Shown: positions 43,380-55,367 of the stretch, one piece after another | Layout: every line of letters starts with the position of its first letter | Numbering within the stretch: the stretch's first letter is position 1 | Origin: Brachypterus glaber | Lineage: Eukaryota > Arthropoda > Insecta > Coleoptera > Kateretidae | Direction of reading: 5' to 3' | NCBI GenBank assembly: GCA_958510825.1 | Contig: OY294047.1 | Coordinates: 37,731,747 to 37,795,746, forward strand | Length of the DNA stretch: 64,000 nucleotides | Notes under the pieces: generated by a model | Seen by the model: only the letters and a program-made list of their open reading frames with translations | Databases searched by the model: none | Told to the model about the DNA's origin: nothing | Program-made: the position numbers and the translations under genes

Positions 43380-45082
43380 GAAAACCTTAATAATTAATTA
43401 TTATTATTACCTTAATAATTATTTAAAGTTTAGCTTTAAATCCCAATACCATTTAAATATTGCGTTCCTGATTTTTAATTAAACTAAAACCTTAATTGAT
43501 AATAATAATAAAATAATTACATATTTTATTTTTAGCATAAAAATAACTAATTTAATCCTTTAAGTTTTGTCATGATAACGCAAAAATGCATCCAATGCAA
43601 ATTAATTTGTGTCATTAATAAATATTTTCGCTAAAATTAAGATAAAAATAAATAGATAATATTAAAATTATTTTAATTTTTAGAGGTTTTAAAAAATTCT
43701 ATCAAATCCAGAATTTTAATAGAAATTATAAAATTAAAATTTCACAGAGAGATTACATTTTTTGCTTTATAAAACCTAAAATTTAATATTTTGCCTAATT
43801 TCTTACAGCTATTTTAAAATATTATTATTATTTTCAAATTTAATTTTAGGATAAAAGTTTAATATTACATTGCCATCTTAAAGTTAAGGGGATTTAAAGA
43901 AAATTTTAGAATAACTGTAACATTGTAATTTTAAAACTTAATTTTAGGATAAAATTTTAAAATACATTGTCTTAGAAAATTTAAAGGGTAAATTATGGGG
44001 TTCCTTTAAACTTCCTATAAAACAGTAAAAAATTCGGTTTGAATCGCATGAATTTTACAATTTATTCACAATATTATTCAATAATTTTACCCCAATTTTT
44101 TACAGTGTAATTTTGATTTATTTTTTCTGGATTTTTATCATTATTGTAGATAAAAGCCATGATATACTTTTGATAAAATACTTTACATTTGTTAGGAGAA
44201 AAAAAGAAGAGAAACCAGTAGTTATCTAAATGATAATGACCATGCCCAAGGACATTTTCAGTTATCCTTAAAAAAGGTTATATTTTTGTAAAGGATAATC
44301 ATGATATGAAACTTTTTTATATGGGTTTATCTAAGTATTTATTGACATCTTTTTCCAGATTATTTTTGCTCTATCAGCAGATTTTATTTTTATTGAACCG
44401 TTTAGAGAAGACTCTTCCTATTTTACAAAGATATAGGTTATGTATTTGATCAGCATTGCTGATTCAGCAAAATTTATTTAAAGGTGAAACGTATCCCCTT
44501 TCTAGGCGGGTGGCAATACATTTAAATAGATATATCTCGAAAACTAATAGTTTTATGACATAAATGATTAAGAATGTTTGCTCTTGCGAGTTACAGCTAA
44601 AAAAATGGTTTTTGACCCCTATTACAATACCACAAAGTAATTCATACTGGAATTCCTTGTTGAAAGTTTTTTTTTTACTCAGTTATTCCCTGTAAATGTT
44701 TACAAGAAGACGTACAGACAGATATTTTTTAACACCGGTATTTTCAAATTTTCTTTCTGTTTTATAGCATTGTTATTCCAGTTTTCTAGAACATGTCCTG
44801 TAAATTTCATATTAAATGAAGTAAAATAAACTTAACAAGAAATTATGCCAACGTAAAGTTATGTAAATAAAGCGAGCTAAAAATCATACGTTTAAAGTAT
44901 AACGTATAACGTATAAAGTATAACGTATAACCTATAGCAACTTATCATTCTAAAATACATAATATATTATGTGAAACTTACATACAGATTCAGCAATAAA
45001 TTATATGAAATTTTACATAACATAAAATGGGATTTTTGTCATTTTAATCTATGTAGGGCAATAAAGTAACTTTTTTATTAGG
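43380..45082. other. AT-rich, family E-like phrases, no gene
   Basis: 43680-44110 repeats AATTTTAGGATAAAA... and ends TTTTTTACAGTGTAATTTT, like the MITE at 47281-47549. A short GTATAAC tandem lies at 44898-44932. No coding pattern. Confidence 0.45.
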
Positions 45083-45090
45083 AGGCTAAT

Positions 45091-45588
45091 CGGCAGACTA
45101 ATATTTCTACTCTCAATTTCCCTACTCCCTAACTTCCTTACGCCAATACACCGCTACTCTATAAATATCTAGTCTATACAACCCTACTCCATTACATTCC
45201 TACTGTTCGGTAACCCTACTCCGCACTATATGCACTCGATTGCCAAATTGGTCCCGGAACAAAGAACTTTCTTCTATATAATTGTATATTTTTCCTGGGA
45301 AGCTCGTCTATACGAAAAATTCTAGAATAATGGCACTTGTTTTATTCTGATTGATTTTTTGTCCATATTCTCATAACGTATACTAATTTTATTTACTTAT
45401 AAATAAGTAATAAACTAAATACATATTTGGACGGTTGTTTGCAGAAAGAAACCCACATTTGAAATTCTTACAGCATATGTATAAATTTAAGTGCAAACAG
45501 TGCTAAGTAGTATTGTAGGAGAGTAGGGATGTTACAGAGTAGGGATATTACAGAGTAGGATTATTGTATAGCAGAAATGTTAGTCTGC
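45091..45588. mobile_element. hAT-like element with 8-bp target duplication and GAGTAGGG-type repeats
   Basis: AGGCTAAT occurs exactly at 45083-45090 and 45589-45596. Just inside are GCAGACTAATATTTCTAC and GCAGAAATGTTAGTCTGC, inverted with a few mismatches. The left half is rich in CCCTACTC phrases and the right half in GAGTAGGGATGTTACAGAG. No transposase. The 8-bp duplication suggests hAT. Confidence 0.65.
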
Positions 45589-45596
45589 AGGCTAAT

Positions 45597-46119
45597 TTAG
45601 TGCATATAGTGAGAAGTAGTTATTGGGGAATTATGTTCTTCTTCTTCTTCTTTAAAGAATCGTAGCCTCTTCCTTTGAAATTTGGCCAGCTCGATACAAA
45701 TATGTATTTGTACCCTATTTTTTATTCCTGTAATCTAGAAATTTGGGTCACAACGAAGTGGTCTGGGAATTCCCATCCCCGAAGTCCAAATTTTTGGGTT
45801 ATATTGTTTGTTTTTCTATCTTGACTCTCAAAAAACTTCTCTGTGTAATGATCTTTGCTAACTTGTTATCTTTAAACTTAAAAAAAAACATCCATGTTGT
45901 ACTTTTCAAATTAAATTCATTAACATTTTTTGAAATATTATTCAGTGTTTATGTTACCATTTTAATTTTTTTTTACTCTATGCTTTTGTGTGCATATTAT
46001 ACTATGTTCATTTTTTCAAATTAGCATTATGTACTTATATTACGCAATAGTCTGTGATAAAAATATGATAGTCGCAAGAAACACAAAAACTAAATTACTT
46101 AAATTAAACGTTAAGAAGA
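45597..46119. other. spacer, no gene seen
   Basis: An open frame at 45743-46024 is hydrophobic and T-rich and lacks any recognisable motif. Confidence 0.4.
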
Positions 46120-46262
46120 CGGCAGAACTGGGGAATTAGGTTATTAGGGAGCAGGGATGTTACGGAGAAGGGTTTTTCTAGAGTGGGGATGTTATTGAGA
46201 AGAGATACATCCGTATGTCAGAAAGTAGGAAAATTAGGATGTTATGAAATTCAGTCTGATAA
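46120..46262. repeat. fragment of the GAGTAGGG-type element
   Basis: GGGGAATTAGGTTATTAGGG, GCAGGGATGTTACGGAGAAG and a terminal ATTCAGTCTGAT, like the right half of 45091-45588. Confidence 0.55.
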
Positions 46263-47280
46263 TTATAATTATTACAATCTGTTTTTTAAAATAATATAAG
46301 TGTAAAAACTACCTCATTGTATAACATTTAAAATGTATGTTACAAAATAATATTGAGTTTTATGTAAATATTTTTTAATTGCAAAATGCATATTTTACAT
46401 AAAATTTAATTACCTCAAGTACTAGTATATTGCCAACATGGAAGCTCGACGTATTCATTTCCTTTTATATCCCCTACTTAATATTTTAATTGTGCACGGT
46501 GTCAGTTGTTCACAGCATGCTTAAACCTAAAAAAGAAAAACGAATTAATATTTTTATTTCAGTACAAAATATTACAATAAAAGGAGTAGCGAAGATATAA
46601 TGCTTTACAATTAATAGTATACAAGACGACGAGAATTGTATTTACAAAAACAATTTAAAAAAAATATTAAATTAAATATCACCCTACACATGTAGCATAA
46701 TGTAACGCTTTTTATTATTTTTGTTGTTTGTTTATCACACAAAAAATTATATAGGGGGTTTTGGCCTCTTGTGTTACGTATTTAAAGGGTGGAAGTCTCA
46801 GCAATACGAAGTAGGGATCAAAATTTTGGGTTAAGTTTTTGAAATATAACGCCTAAGTCATGTATTTAACAGAGATAATTTAATTCGCTTATAGTTTTGT
46901 ACAAATAAAATCAAGCCCAAAGTTGTTTTTTAATAATTTTTTTTAGGTTTATATGTTTTATTTTTTATTAAGAGATTATTACCCGTAGTTTATTTTGAAA
47001 TCATATATTTCTCAGCTAGAGAAGCATTTTAATAGGTTGTATTGTTTTGATTTGGTACCAAAATAGAGCAAAGTGACAAAGTAATAAGTAAATTTAAATC
47101 AAAATCCTAAAAATATAACAAAATCTATTATTAGCCTTAAATTAATTTGGAGACGAAACCCAAAACAATTGTGTCTAAAAATAAAATATGACAAACCAAA
47201 CCAAACAAAATGATAAATATGTACCTACTTATTACTCATTTTAATTCTTTCCTAAAGAAAAAAATATTGTAATAGCCATA
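46263..47280. other. no gene or clear repeat seen
   Basis: AT-rich spacer. Confidence 0.4.
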
Positions 47281-47549
47281 CACTGCAAAAAAAAATCCTG
47301 CAATTTAATTACGGACGATCAGTATCAGAATTTAAAAAAAAAATAATTTTCAGAATGTTATACAGTAATTAAAAAAAAAAATATTGTTACTTAAAAACTT
47401 TATTTTAGCATACTACGTCGCCACCAAAAAACTAAAGGGTAAAAAAGATTTAGTTTAACTTTCTAGAAAACAATAAAATTTTTGGTTTTAATCATATACA
47501 TTTTATAATTTATTATTACTCTCTATTTTTACTCCCATTTTTTACAGTG
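47281..47549. mobile_element. 269-bp MITE with CACTGCAAAAAA ends
   Basis: CACTGCAAAAAAAAAT and ATTTTTTACAGTG are inverted with TA on both sides. Its right part resembles 43930-44110 (AAACAGTAAAAAATTCGGTT there; AAACAATAAAATTTTTGGTT here). Confidence 0.65.
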
Positions 47550-47754
47550 TAAAATTAAAAAAAAAATTATTTTATTTTTTCTTAACTCGCGGAGAAATGT
47601 AAAAAAAGCCTTTGCCTGAAGGTTTGTCGATGTGTGGCGAAATAGACCGACAAGTCATGTTTTTTTTAAGTGTTTATTTTTTTATAAAAAAATAAAAAAA
47701 TAAACTGCCCAATAAAAGAGATTTCCCATTTTTCACCTCCGCGCGTGAAATTGA

Positions 47755-48400
47755 TTTTTTATTATCACTTTCAGTAACCTTAAAAACCCAAATATACCAA
47801 TTTCCACGAAAACTACCCCCCGCCCCTCAGGGGGTGGATTTACAAAAAAATTATTTTAAGATTCAGTATTAGCGACCTCAAAAACCCCAATATATCAATT
47901 TTCAAGAAAACTATCACCCATCCCTCAGGGGGTGGAGTTAGAATTTTTTTATTATTAGATTCACTTTCAGCAACCTCAAAACTTATACCACCGCCGCACC
48001 TCAGGGGGTGGAGTTAGTTTTTTTTATTATAAGATTCACTTTTAGCAACCTCAAAACCCCAATATTCCAATTTTCACGAATACACCCCGCCCCTCAAGAG
48101 GTGGAGAATTTTTTTATTATGAGATTTACTTTCAGCAACCTTAAAAATCACAATATACCAATTTTCACGAAAATTGCCCCAGCCCCTCAGGGGATGAAAT
48201 TAGAAAAAAAAAATATATTATCAGATTCAAATTCGTCGACCCCAAAAACCCCTATTTATAATTTTTGACGAAAATATTAAAAATATTTAAAAATATTTAC
48301 CCCCACACCCTCGCGGGGGTAGAGTTAGATAAATTTTATTATCATATTCAATTTTAGCAGCCTTAAACACCCTATAAAGCAATTTTCAAATTTTTGAAAA
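47755..48400 (+). repeat. tandem array of a roughly 90-110-bp unit, locus 2
   Basis: Six or so diverged units, each with TCACTTTCAGCAACCT, AAAACCCCAATATACCAATT, TTCACGAAAACTA and CCCCTCAGGGGGTGGAGTTAG in pieces. The CCCCTCAGGGG palindrome is the best kept part. The frame 48008-48268 is a translation of the array. Confidence 0.85.
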
Positions 48401-48646
48401 AAAAATATTTTACCTATATTTAAGAGGATGTGTTCATGAAATTCATGACATGAATAATATGCAAATCCTTTTACTTTATTACTTTTGTTTCTCGTTAAAA
48501 ATAATAGAGATGTGTAAGATAAAGTAGTATAATTATTATGATACTTGTATGTTTTATATAAAAGTTAGCAGTGTTAATAACACGTTTGTTACAATATAAT
48601 AAATGGCAGAAAATTATGAAGGGTATCGATTTAAAATAAAACCCTG
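48401..48646. other. spacer, nothing seen
   Basis: AT-rich. Confidence 0.4.
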
Positions 48647-48649
48647 TAA

Positions 48650-49381
48650 GGGACTGTTCAAGAATGACGTCACCTGCATAGGGGGTGGTCAAAAGGGGAG
48701 GAAAAGTGATGAAGGGGGGAGGGGGGTCTGGCCAAAAGTGACGTCACCTTAAAAAAATTGTGTACCTATTTTCAAACAATTTTAGTGAAAATACTTATAG
48801 TAGATTTTTATAAAAAAATTATAACATAAAAGACTGGAGTAAATTTTACTTTAGGCGTCGCTCTACAAAAAATTGTAATTATTTTTTCCCTATTTCTTAA
48901 AATAAGATTTAACCACCAGGAGCACTGGGCCTAAAAGGCCTGTTCAAAGCTAAGTTGTACCCAAGATTTTGCTTTATTTGTTGATTTATTGTTTTAACCT
49001 ATAGGTTTAAATGTTTTAAAATATATTAAACCCGTATTTAACTTTTTATAATTTTTATATATTTTTTTAAATAAAAAAGGGTAATAGTATAGTTCTTTAA
49101 TCTTTAGTTCCTAGTATATGGAAAATATAATTGCTTAAATGAGATCCTATTTTTTTTTGTCAGTAGACGCTTTTTTAAATAAAAGAAAATAATAAACCTA
49201 TTATTATGGGACCATATCTAAAAAAAATAGGCCCAGTGGGGGGAGGGGAATCTGCCAAAAGGTGACGTCATTTTTTTGTATTTTATAGGGGGTCTAGGCA
49301 AAAGAGACGAAATGTGACGAAGGGGGTGGGGGAGGGTCAAAAATTGGTCAAAAATAGGTGACGTCATCCTTGAACAGCCCC
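48650..49381. mobile_element. TIR element with GGGACTGTTCAAG and TGACGTCA, Harbinger-like
   Basis: GGGACTGTTCAAGAATGACG with TCACC on the left and GGTGACGTCATCCTTGAACA with GCCCC on the right. TAA on each side (48647-48649, 49382-49384) fits a 3-bp TWA target duplication, as in PIF/Harbinger. G-rich stretches (AAGGGGGGAGGGGGG) lie near both ends. Non-coding, 732 bp. Confidence 0.7.
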
Positions 49382-49432
49382 TAAGTTGTAAGTGGTTTTC
49401 CCTTAGAAAAATTCTGCATTAGCAAAAAATTG

Positions 49433-50083
49433 TAGATTACAGGTAGACTCGGAAAATAGTAGTTTTTTGAGGCCATTTACAGCTCGAGGAAAATACCATT
49501 TTCCGGGAGACCTGTATACTATTTTATTTTTTTATTTAAAAATAAAGTACTAATTTTTTTGAAATCTAGATGTTTGAATTCAAATGAAGAAAATAATACT
49601 ATAATACTTAGTTTTTTAGTTCTTTTCATATTTACCACAAATATATTTTCCTGCATTTCACAAGAAAAGCAAAATCATATAAAACTGAATTTCCACATAC
49701 CCGTAATCCAAATAAACCACCACAAAAAAACATTTGGTGATAGCTCACAAGGCACAGTTTATAACATTTATTATCCTTCTCAGTCTCAAAAGTAAAAAAC
49801 ATTGACTTAAACTGTAAATTTAAGTTTATTAAACAAAATATATTAGATTACATTCGCGTTTAGCCTGACAACAGAAGTTCAGCCATCTTGTTTTAAGCAT
49901 TAATAATAATAATCTAATCGGTGGAGCCATCTAGGGGAAATAAATGATTTAAATTGCATACCAGTAATAAATAGTTTACTGGTCTCTATTTTTCATTACA
50001 GGTCAGGTCCAGGCGAGGAAAACAATGGGAGAAGAAATCACGTACTTCCCAAACTTTATTAATATATCGACACTCCCATTCAA
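49433..50083 (+). repeat. repeat F, copy 1 (inverted partner at 55368-55999)
   Basis: It begins GTAGATTACAGGTAGACT and ends GTACTTCCCAAACTTTATTA. Shared phrases with the partner: CGGGAGACCTGTATACTATT, GAATTCAAATGAAGAAAATA, AGAGACCAGTAAACTA. A small frame (49559-49795) is partly kept in both copies but the frame differs downstream. Confidence 0.8.
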
Positions 50084-51459
50084 CAAGGATGTAACTCAAG
50101 TTAGACCTATTTTGAGTTATACTCATAGGTAAACGCCTTGAAAAAAGACACACATGGTGTTACTACTCAGATTTCTCCACAGGCCATTTTAACCAAAAGT
50201 TTACCTAAAAACACTAAAGTAAGAAATTCTAATTTTGAATATTATCAGAAACAAACAATAAATAAACAATAAATACTTATAGGGTTAAATAGAGAATGTT
50301 ATAAGGTTTTAAATGATGTATCACATGGCTTTCTTGTCCACTTCAATCCTTTCCTCACCCTTAAATAAGAAAAAAATATATTTTAGAAATTTAGCTGTCG
50401 TGAAAAATGACAATATATGAGTTACGGCTTTGTTGCTTGGGGGTATCGATATGTAATGTATTACATATACAGTTCCGAATAAAAAATATTTTTTTATAGT
50501 TTTCTCAGTAACAAATCGTTTCGTTTCTCGATGGGTACGATAAATCGAGAATGATTTAAGCTAAAGACCAATGAAATATAAACGGCACCTTATACATTCC
50601 TTATAAAAAGTTATAGGTTTCTCTAGGTTGCTTATCTAAAGTTTTTAGCGGAGGTTGTTTGTGGTAAAGATAGAAAAAAATCATAAAAATAAAAAAATAT
50701 GTATATGGTAAAAATTTAAAAAAAAAGAAAATTATTTTTAATTTTTAGAAAAAAAAATCCATTTTGCTTTTTTTTATATTATAGTATGTTTTAGTCAAAA
50801 GATAATATTATTAGGGGAATGATTAAAATAAAACACTATATTTAAAAAATTAAAAAATACCTAAATCTTTATTATAATCGTAATAAAAAATACTTCAGGA
50901 GATACAAGTACAACAAGAAGTAAGTAACTGTTGTATTCACATATACCTAAAAATAGAAAATTCTTAACTGTTTTAACCATAAACACTGCAAAAATATTAT
51001 TATATATATTATTATATATACATTTTTTTTTAATTAAATGAATGAAAAAGTAAACTTAATTTTAGCTAGTATTGATTGGATAATCTTAAGTATCAGCTTT
51101 AAAATTAAATCCATATACAACAGAATTTATTTTTAAGGTAATTGCTACAGCAAGCAAGTTTAATTTAACTGGTCAATTGGTTTACAGAAGGATAAACAAA
51201 ATGGCATTACTAACTTGCACAACTGGTATCAGAATTACCTTTTAAAACTATATTAAATTTTGGTATTATGTAAGGCCTTTTTAATTCAATTCAATTCCAT
51301 TTGGCGTCATTTCAATTCATTTATTTAATGGCACCTTATTTTATCTGGTCCATACAATCTTAATAAAATAGTAAAAAAAAAGGTTTGTTTAAGTTGGTTA
51401 AGTTTTTAATAGAGTGAAAATTCGATTGTATAAAATAAGTCTGTAATTAAATTAAAACC
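50084..51459. other. no gene; weak family B phrases
   Basis: 50280-50420 carries TTAAATAGAGAATGTTATAA and ATGATGTATCACATGGC, resembling family B interiors. The rest is AT-rich. Confidence 0.4.
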
Positions 51460-51960
51460 ACAAAAATTAAATATCTTGGTTTAATAGTGGATCAGCACCT
51501 TAAATGGTAAGATTATATTCAATATCTTAAAACAAAACTTAAAAAATGTATGTATGCATTCTATCAATTAAGAGATATTCTTCGCAGTAAACTTTTAAAA
51601 ATAGTATATGATGCCTTACAATCACTTTCAAGGTACTGTATTTTAATATGGGGGGGTCTATATTCTGAACAATATTTTTTCCATTATAAACCTGTATGCC
51701 TACGAAACATTACTATGGGTATGCCAAAATCAAGGTAAATTTATTAACACCTAGATTTAATAAGTCTCATATTCAAAGATCTCTATTTTTCTACGCCCCA
51801 AAACTTTAAACCAAAGGAAATAAAAAGTTTAAACTTAAAATCGCTGCTAAAAAGAATTTTTTTTTATTAAGGATAATTCTGCAAAGATTAAAAATGCACT
51901 TAAAACCCAGGGTATGTAAATTTAAATAAATCACTCTCGTCCTCTTTTTGTCTCAATTAA
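51460..51960 (+). pseudogene. non-LTR retrotransposon remnant (post-RT region)
   Basis: The plus strand reads K-Y-L-G-L-I-V-D-Q-H-L-K-W, a stop (TAA 51508), D-Y-I, then K-L-K-K-C-M-Y-A-F-Y-Q-L-R-D-I-L and Y-C-I-L-I-W-G-G. This order is typical of the region following the RT catalytic core in jockey/CR1-like elements. After 51738 the frame is broken again but I-Q-R-S-L-F-F-Y-A-P-K-L continues the pattern. Catalytic motifs are absent. Different from the element at 10957-12430. Confidence 0.75.
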
Positions 51961-52761
51961 AATAGTCTAATTTAGTTAAGATTAGTGAGTAGTTAGTTAT
52001 TTTAGTTTAAAATTAGTTATTAATATATTATTGCTTTTTAATTAAACTTTAAATAATAAGTATAAGCAAGTAACAAGAAAGTTGTAAGTATTTTGTTAGG
52101 TATCTGCAAGACAAGCTGAATAGCTTAGGCGGATTTAAACTACAATTTGTAAAAAACAATAATGTATCGTTTAAATAATAAAAAATATATATACTACATA
52201 TAATAAATAAAGTATAAATCAATTTAAAGGTGTAAGGTAATTTTAAATAACTTTACATTATTAGGTATTTTTTTGTAATTTTAAATTAATTTAATGAACT
52301 TTACACATTCTCAGTCTTAAATTATTTTACAATAAATTAAATTTATTTATACATTTACAGAAATTCATAAATTTAGCAGTCAAAGGACTTAAAAAAGGCT
52401 AAATTTCTCTGAGTAAGAATGTATTCAAATAATATTAAAATATTCAAATTGATTATTATTAGTGTAAAACTTTAAATTTATATATAAAGTAGTAAAAGAG
52501 TAGAGTAAGCATGTTTGTTGACAAATTGCATGATCCTTGGGTCTTAAAGTATATCCCTATTTGTTGAGCGTAAAATCCCCATTTTTTATCCTACTCAACT
52601 TTGCTCCGTAATCTCATTATTTATTCACTTACGGTTTTATGTGATATATTTTTATACGAAACATTATTTATATAAAATTTTCACTGTATATTAAACATGT
52701 GAAAAAAAAATAAAATAAAAATAAGGATTAATTTATCAAAAAAATAAAATAAAAAAAATCA
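51961..52761. other. AT-rich, no gene seen
   Basis: Only low-complexity A/T runs. Confidence 0.4.
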
Positions 52762-52968
52762 CAAAAAAAATGAATCGACTTCTGTGTCTCTAAAAAAGTA
52801 AAAAATAAAAAATACTTAAATCGGTGCCAATTTCACCATTCCCTAAATTAATTACTAACAATTATTTTTTAATTATTTTATTATTGTTTTGCTGTGAAAT
52901 TGGCACCGACTTAAGTATTATTTATTTTTTAATTTTTAGAGACATAGAAGTGGGTTCATTTTTTTTTG
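52762..52968. repeat. foldback sequence with GTGCCAATTTCAC arms
   Basis: Left AATGAATCGACTTCTGTGTC and AATACTTAAATCGGTGCCAA; right TTGGCACCGACTTAAGTATT and GACATAGAAGTGGGTTCATT. Arms about 75-80 bp with small length differences around a 50-bp loop. A third GAGACACAGAAATTG lies just beyond. Confidence 0.75.
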
Positions 52969-53068
52969 CGAAAAGTTTTTATATTTTACTTTTTAGAGAC
53001 ACAGAAATTGTAGATTTGTAATTTCATCTAAGCTAAATTATAGTTGTCTTGTCATCTCAGCAAGCTGC

Positions 53069-53105
53069 TGACGTCACAACGCACTGTTAGTGCGTTGTGA
53101 CGTCA
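53069..53105. repeat. perfect 17-bp-arm hairpin with TGACGTCA ends
   Basis: TGACGTCACAACGCACT, GTT loop, AGTGCGTTGTGACGTCA. Each base of the arms is an 8-bp palindrome TGACGTCA, the CRE/ATF site. Confidence 0.9.
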
Positions 53106-54514
53106 TTATCTTAAAGATAAATTTCTAAAAAATAAAATCTATATTTTTATTTCAGCGCCCAAGAGTCCAATCAACCTTGTTAAACTTTAAGCCTTAACTA
53201 ATAATCAAATAACGCCTTATGGTAAAATCAAAAAATTTATCATTTTCTCTTGGTATTTTAATATTACAGGTCCAGAAAATCAAGTTTAGCGTTATTTAAA
53301 AGATTTTCAGTGTGCCGTAATATTTGAGTGACTCCTTAATCAAGTTATCCGGCTTATCCGAGTCATCCGATATTTCTCTAAAGATTTGGTTGGTAGTAGA
53401 ACCAAATTAAGCCGTTTTTAAGTTATTGGATTTATCTCAATTATCCGGCTTACCCGGCATTATCCAAGCGTCAAATTTAAACAGGACCACCGCATGAATG
53501 CCCTCTTTAAGTTGCAAGAAGTTTCATCAAATTCCGTTCATTCGTTCCAAAGTTATGAGGGAACAAACATAAAAAAACAAAGTCACACGTCGAATTGATA
53601 ACCTCCTCCTTTTTGGAAGTCGGTTAAACAAAAATTCTTAGAGCTATAAGTCGAAAACATGCTTCTAAAAATGTCTAAACTTGAAGTCAGTAATTATAAA
53701 CTACAATTTCAGGATCTGTTATTAATTTGAATAATTAATTTTAAAATTGCCAAATATTAAAATTGCATTAGAGATGAATTATTTTTGTCCTATTAATTCT
53801 TTATCTTAATTGTGTAAAATTTAGTCCTTAATTTTATATGATAACTTTACATAAAAAATATAAAAAATAATAAAATGGTTCTACAACGTTATTTTAGCCC
53901 CAATATCATTCTTATTAGTCACAGTCACATTGCTCTATTTAAAAAAAAATACAAAATAAATTTAGCCGTAAAACATATGGTGTGAATAATTTATGTCTAT
54001 AAGCCAATTAAACCGAATTTATACACACAAACAATTCGAATGTATGAAATTTTACGCGTCGTTTGCCTTGCGTGTCACTGTTATAGTGCCCTTAATAGAC
54101 AAAAGTTCGTAACTTTATAAACTAAACATACAGTGAAAAAAGTAACAATTGATCAGAAATTAAGATATTCGCTGGCTTAGCCAAAATCTCACTATTTCAG
54201 ATGTTTTTTATTATTAGAAGATTCTATCGAATTTTATTTTATTTCTTTGTACTTTATATATTTCATTAAAAGTATTATAAATTGAGACTATTTATTCGTA
54301 CTTAATTTAAATTGTCAAAACAGACATCTAACAAACTTTTGCAAAACAAAAAACTAAGCCTTTAAGGCAAAAATTATGAGTATGTAGGGTAGAAACATGA
54401 CAAAATTCAAAAGTGCCTCAGGTTTGTATTTGGTATATTCTAGCCCAAAGTAATCTCAAGCCAACAGCTGTGGAAAAATGCCTAGATGGAAAAAGTTGAG
54501 ATAATAATAAAAAA
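53106..54514. other. repeat-like sequence, no gene
   Basis: ATTATCCGGCTTA/CTTATCCGAGTCATCCG phrases recur at 53345-53470. GTCACACGTCGAATTGATAA with CCTCCTCCTTTTTGGAAGTC (53580-53625) resembles a phrase common in insect repeats. No coding. Confidence 0.4.
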
Positions 54515-54780
54515 ACAAAATGGCAGTGGATTGGACATACCCTAATAAAACCTTAATCAAGTATTACCAGACAAGCTTTAGAATTCACATAACAAGGGGG
54601 GAAAAAAGGGAAAGGGAAACCAAAAGAAACTTGGAAAAGGAATCTAACCAGAGAAGGCAAGAAACATAATTTGACATAGAATTAAAACAAAAGCAAGAAA
54701 CAAGACCAAATGCAGGACGATTGTCAAGAACATATTAGCAGATGGACAATAAAGAAAATAACAAATTAAGTAGCCTTGAT
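54515..54780 (+). pseudogene. non-LTR retrotransposon 3' end, decayed
   Basis: The plus strand reads K-W-Q-W-I-G-H-T-L-I-K-P, stop, S-S-I-T-R-Q-A-L-E-F-T, stop, Q-G-G-K-K-G-K-G-K-P-K-E-T-W-K-R-N-L. This matches the well-known C-terminal W-I-G-H-T-L-R-K ... I-T-R-Q-A-L ... G-R-P-x-x-T-W-R-R pattern of non-LTR polyproteins. Two in-frame stops (TAA near 54558 and 54591) show it is dead. No RT core nearby. Confidence 0.75.
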
Positions 54781-55367
54781 CAATTAAAAAAAATAACTTT
54801 GAACTGACCCGTCATGATGCGTCAGACGTTTTAAAAAGTAGTTTTTATATAATTTTTATCATGATATTTACCTAATAATAATTATTGATTTTATTAATTG
54901 GTAATAATTATACTTAATAAGTAAAAATTTATTAAAATCTATTTTCTTGGGTATAATTGGTAAAATTTGGATAAAAAACAAAACATCTAAAGTGACGGAA
55001 ATGAACAGATTTGATAATTTTATTTTATTATTGCTTTAAGTAAAGAATATTTATTTATATAATTAAAAACCAGCTAAATAATAGTGACTTCCAATCTAGT
55101 GGTAAAAAATAGATATTATGACCTTTAGTCTACATAAGGCAGTACTGACTTCAATTAGATTAGATCATTTAATTAAGTCAAATTGTGGACTAACAGTCAA
55201 CGTTTACTGGCAATCCGGCTAATTAACTAGGTTGGGTCGCTTGATTAAAACTAAAACTAATCCCAGCAAGTTGATAACTTTGCCAAACAGTGTGGAAATA
55301 AGCAAGTTTCTAGAAAATATTGTGGGAAATAATTTTATTCGCAACTGTATATGTAAACATACATTGC
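54781..55367. other. no gene seen
   Basis: AT-rich spacer. Confidence 0.4.

Noticed and set aside
45743..46024. 93-codon hydrophobic frame as a membrane protein
   Set aside because: T-rich sequence readily gives Phe/Leu-rich frames; no motif, splice context or second copy supports it.
48008..48268. 86-codon frame
   Set aside because: Translation of the CCCCTCAGGGG tandem units; the same residues repeat with the DNA unit.
47755..48400. Regularly spaced repeats as a CRISPR array
   Set aside because: Units and spacers diverge together, the setting is an insect genome, and no cas genes are present.
49559..49795. Possible small secreted protein shared with 55575-55871 (minus)
   Set aside because: The similarity follows DNA repeat F, and the frame shifts between the copies after about 45 codons.
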